A program made the position numbers and the translations under genes. Below the pieces are notes generated by a model that searched no databases, was not told the origin of the DNA, and saw only the letters and a list, made by a program, of their open reading frames with translations. Source: Akkermansia muciniphila (GTDB lineage Bacteria; Verrucomicrobiota; Verrucomicrobiia; Limisphaerales; SXTU01). From it: a DNA stretch of 5,936 nucleotides. Shown piece after piece: positions 5,460-5,936 of the stretch. The DNA lies in NCBI GenBank assembly GCA_945872195.1, contig CAMBZO010000181.1, positions 1-5,936 on the forward strand, written 5' to 3'. Position 1 is the first letter of the stretch. Every line of letters begins with the position of its first letter.

Positions 5460-5477
5460 CGGCCTTACTCCGCGGCG

Positions 5478-5499
5478 TGGAGCGAAACCGTTCGCTCCA
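5478..5499. other. Perfect 9-bp hairpin upstream of recG
   Basis: TGGAGCGAA (5478-5486) pairs perfectly with TTCGCTCCA (5491-5499) around the 4-nt loop ACCG. No T-tract follows on either strand, so an intrinsic terminator is unlikely. It lies 72 bp before the likely recG start, where it could be a leader-RNA structure, a protein-binding palindrome or a dispersed repeat. Confidence 0.5.
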
Positions 5500-5571
5500 G
5501 CGCAGTCGAGTAACGCCCGTGATCGCTTCTTCCTGCTTCAACACGCGCCGGACCTTTCTTACTCTCCCGGA

Positions 5572-5936
5572 GTGTCGAACGCGCCCACACCGTCATCACC
5601 GCTGGCCCAGCCTCTCACGGCCTTGCGCGGCGTGGGGCCTCGGCACGTGGAGTTCTTCGCCAAGCTCGGCGTCGCGACCGTCGAGGACTTGCTCCTGCTC
5701 CAGCCGCGCCGGCACGAGGACCGTCGCACGGGCTGGAGCATCGGGCTGTTGCCGCTGAAAATCCCCGCCACCGTGTTGGGCCGCATTATCGCGCAGGGCA
5801 CGAACTTCTACGCGAAGAAGACCAAGTCCACGTTCGAGTTCATCCTCGATGACGGCACGGGGCGGCTCCACTGCCGCTGGTGGAATGTGCCGTGGCTGGC
5901 GGAGAAGTTCCGCGTGGGCGACGAGGTCTTCGTCCA
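5572..5936 (+). CDS. recG: ATP-dependent DNA helicase RecG, N-terminal part (runs off the window)
   Basis: RecG is a cytosolic helicase that remodels stalled replication forks and Holliday junctions. The visible 121 codons cover the start of the wedge domain. Residues 15-50 (PLTALRGVGPRHVEFFAKLGVATVEDLLLLQPRRHED) match the RecG N-terminal pattern PLxxLxGVGxxxxxxLxxLGIxTVxDLLxxxPxRYED. Residues 66-121 begin the OB fold (ATVLGRI ... FEFILDDGTGRLHCRWWN), as in E. coli RecG (ISDGSGxLxxRFFN). The helicase motifs lie outside the window. I chose the GTG at 5572 because it gives a short N-terminal extension; GGAG just before it is too close to be an ideal Shine-Dalgarno. The frame is open further upstream without an ATG, so an earlier non-ATG start is possible. 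It is transcribed away from the pdxA operon. Confidence 0.93.
   Translation, partial: MSNAPTPSSPLAQPLTALRGVGPRHVEFFAKLGVATVEDLLLLQPRRHEDRRTGWSIGLLPLKIPATVLGRIIAQGTNFYAKKTKSTFEFILDDGTGRLHCRWWNVPWLAEKFRVGDEVFV

Noticed and set aside
4097..5470. Target-site duplication flanking the composite unit or the single copies
   Set aside because: Bases next to 4107, 4305, 5261 and 5459 show no convincing direct repeat; the shared TAGGCTGAA is part of the element's own terminus.
5596..5871. Minus-strand open frame opposite recG
   Set aside because: The plus strand encodes a clear RecG N terminus over the same bases; the minus frame has no recognisable content.

Overview
The window is GC-rich bacterial chromosome, most likely from a member of the Verrucomicrobia or the wider PVC group, perhaps a soil or freshwater lineage. 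This rests on a DUF1585-like C-terminal segment (a domain typical of planctomycete and verrucomicrobial proteins), a secreted tandem metallo-beta-lactamase-fold protein, non-ATG starts, and several families of dispersed palindromic repeats. The taxonomic call is inference.

Positions 1-3604 are a tightly packed minus-strand operon. Read 5' to 3' on that strand it holds: a 75-codon membrane-anchored fragment with a DUF1585-like tail (3595-3368); an exported two-domain metallo-beta-lactamase-fold protein (3371-1413), joined to the first by an ATGA overlap; pdxA of vitamin B6 synthesis (1387-380); and, through a TTGA overlap, the N-terminal part of a probable FtsJ/RlmM-like RNA methyltransferase (383 to the window edge). 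The last of these appears to carry an in-frame palindromic repeat.

Positions 3605-4106 contain no convincing gene. They hold a 21-bp tandem array in which every unit is a small hairpin (about 3659-3840) and a group of GC-rich inverted repeats (3975-4079).

Positions 4107-5459 are the most unusual part. Two 199-bp copies of a MITE-like element (8 differences) face each other and enclose 955 bp. The enclosed DNA has visibly lower GC than the operon and carries one minus-strand gene for a conserved-looking protein of unknown function. That gene is bounded by GTTAGGC at its 5' end and GCCTAAC, containing its stop codon, at its 3' end, as expected of an integron gene cassette. The layout resembles a mobile cassette bounded by miniature elements. 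No integrase, transposase or complete attC site is visible.

Positions 5460-5936 return to core chromosome: a strong hairpin at 5478-5499, then the start of recG on the plus strand, which runs off the window. The operon and recG are transcribed away from each other, and the repeats and cassette lie between them.
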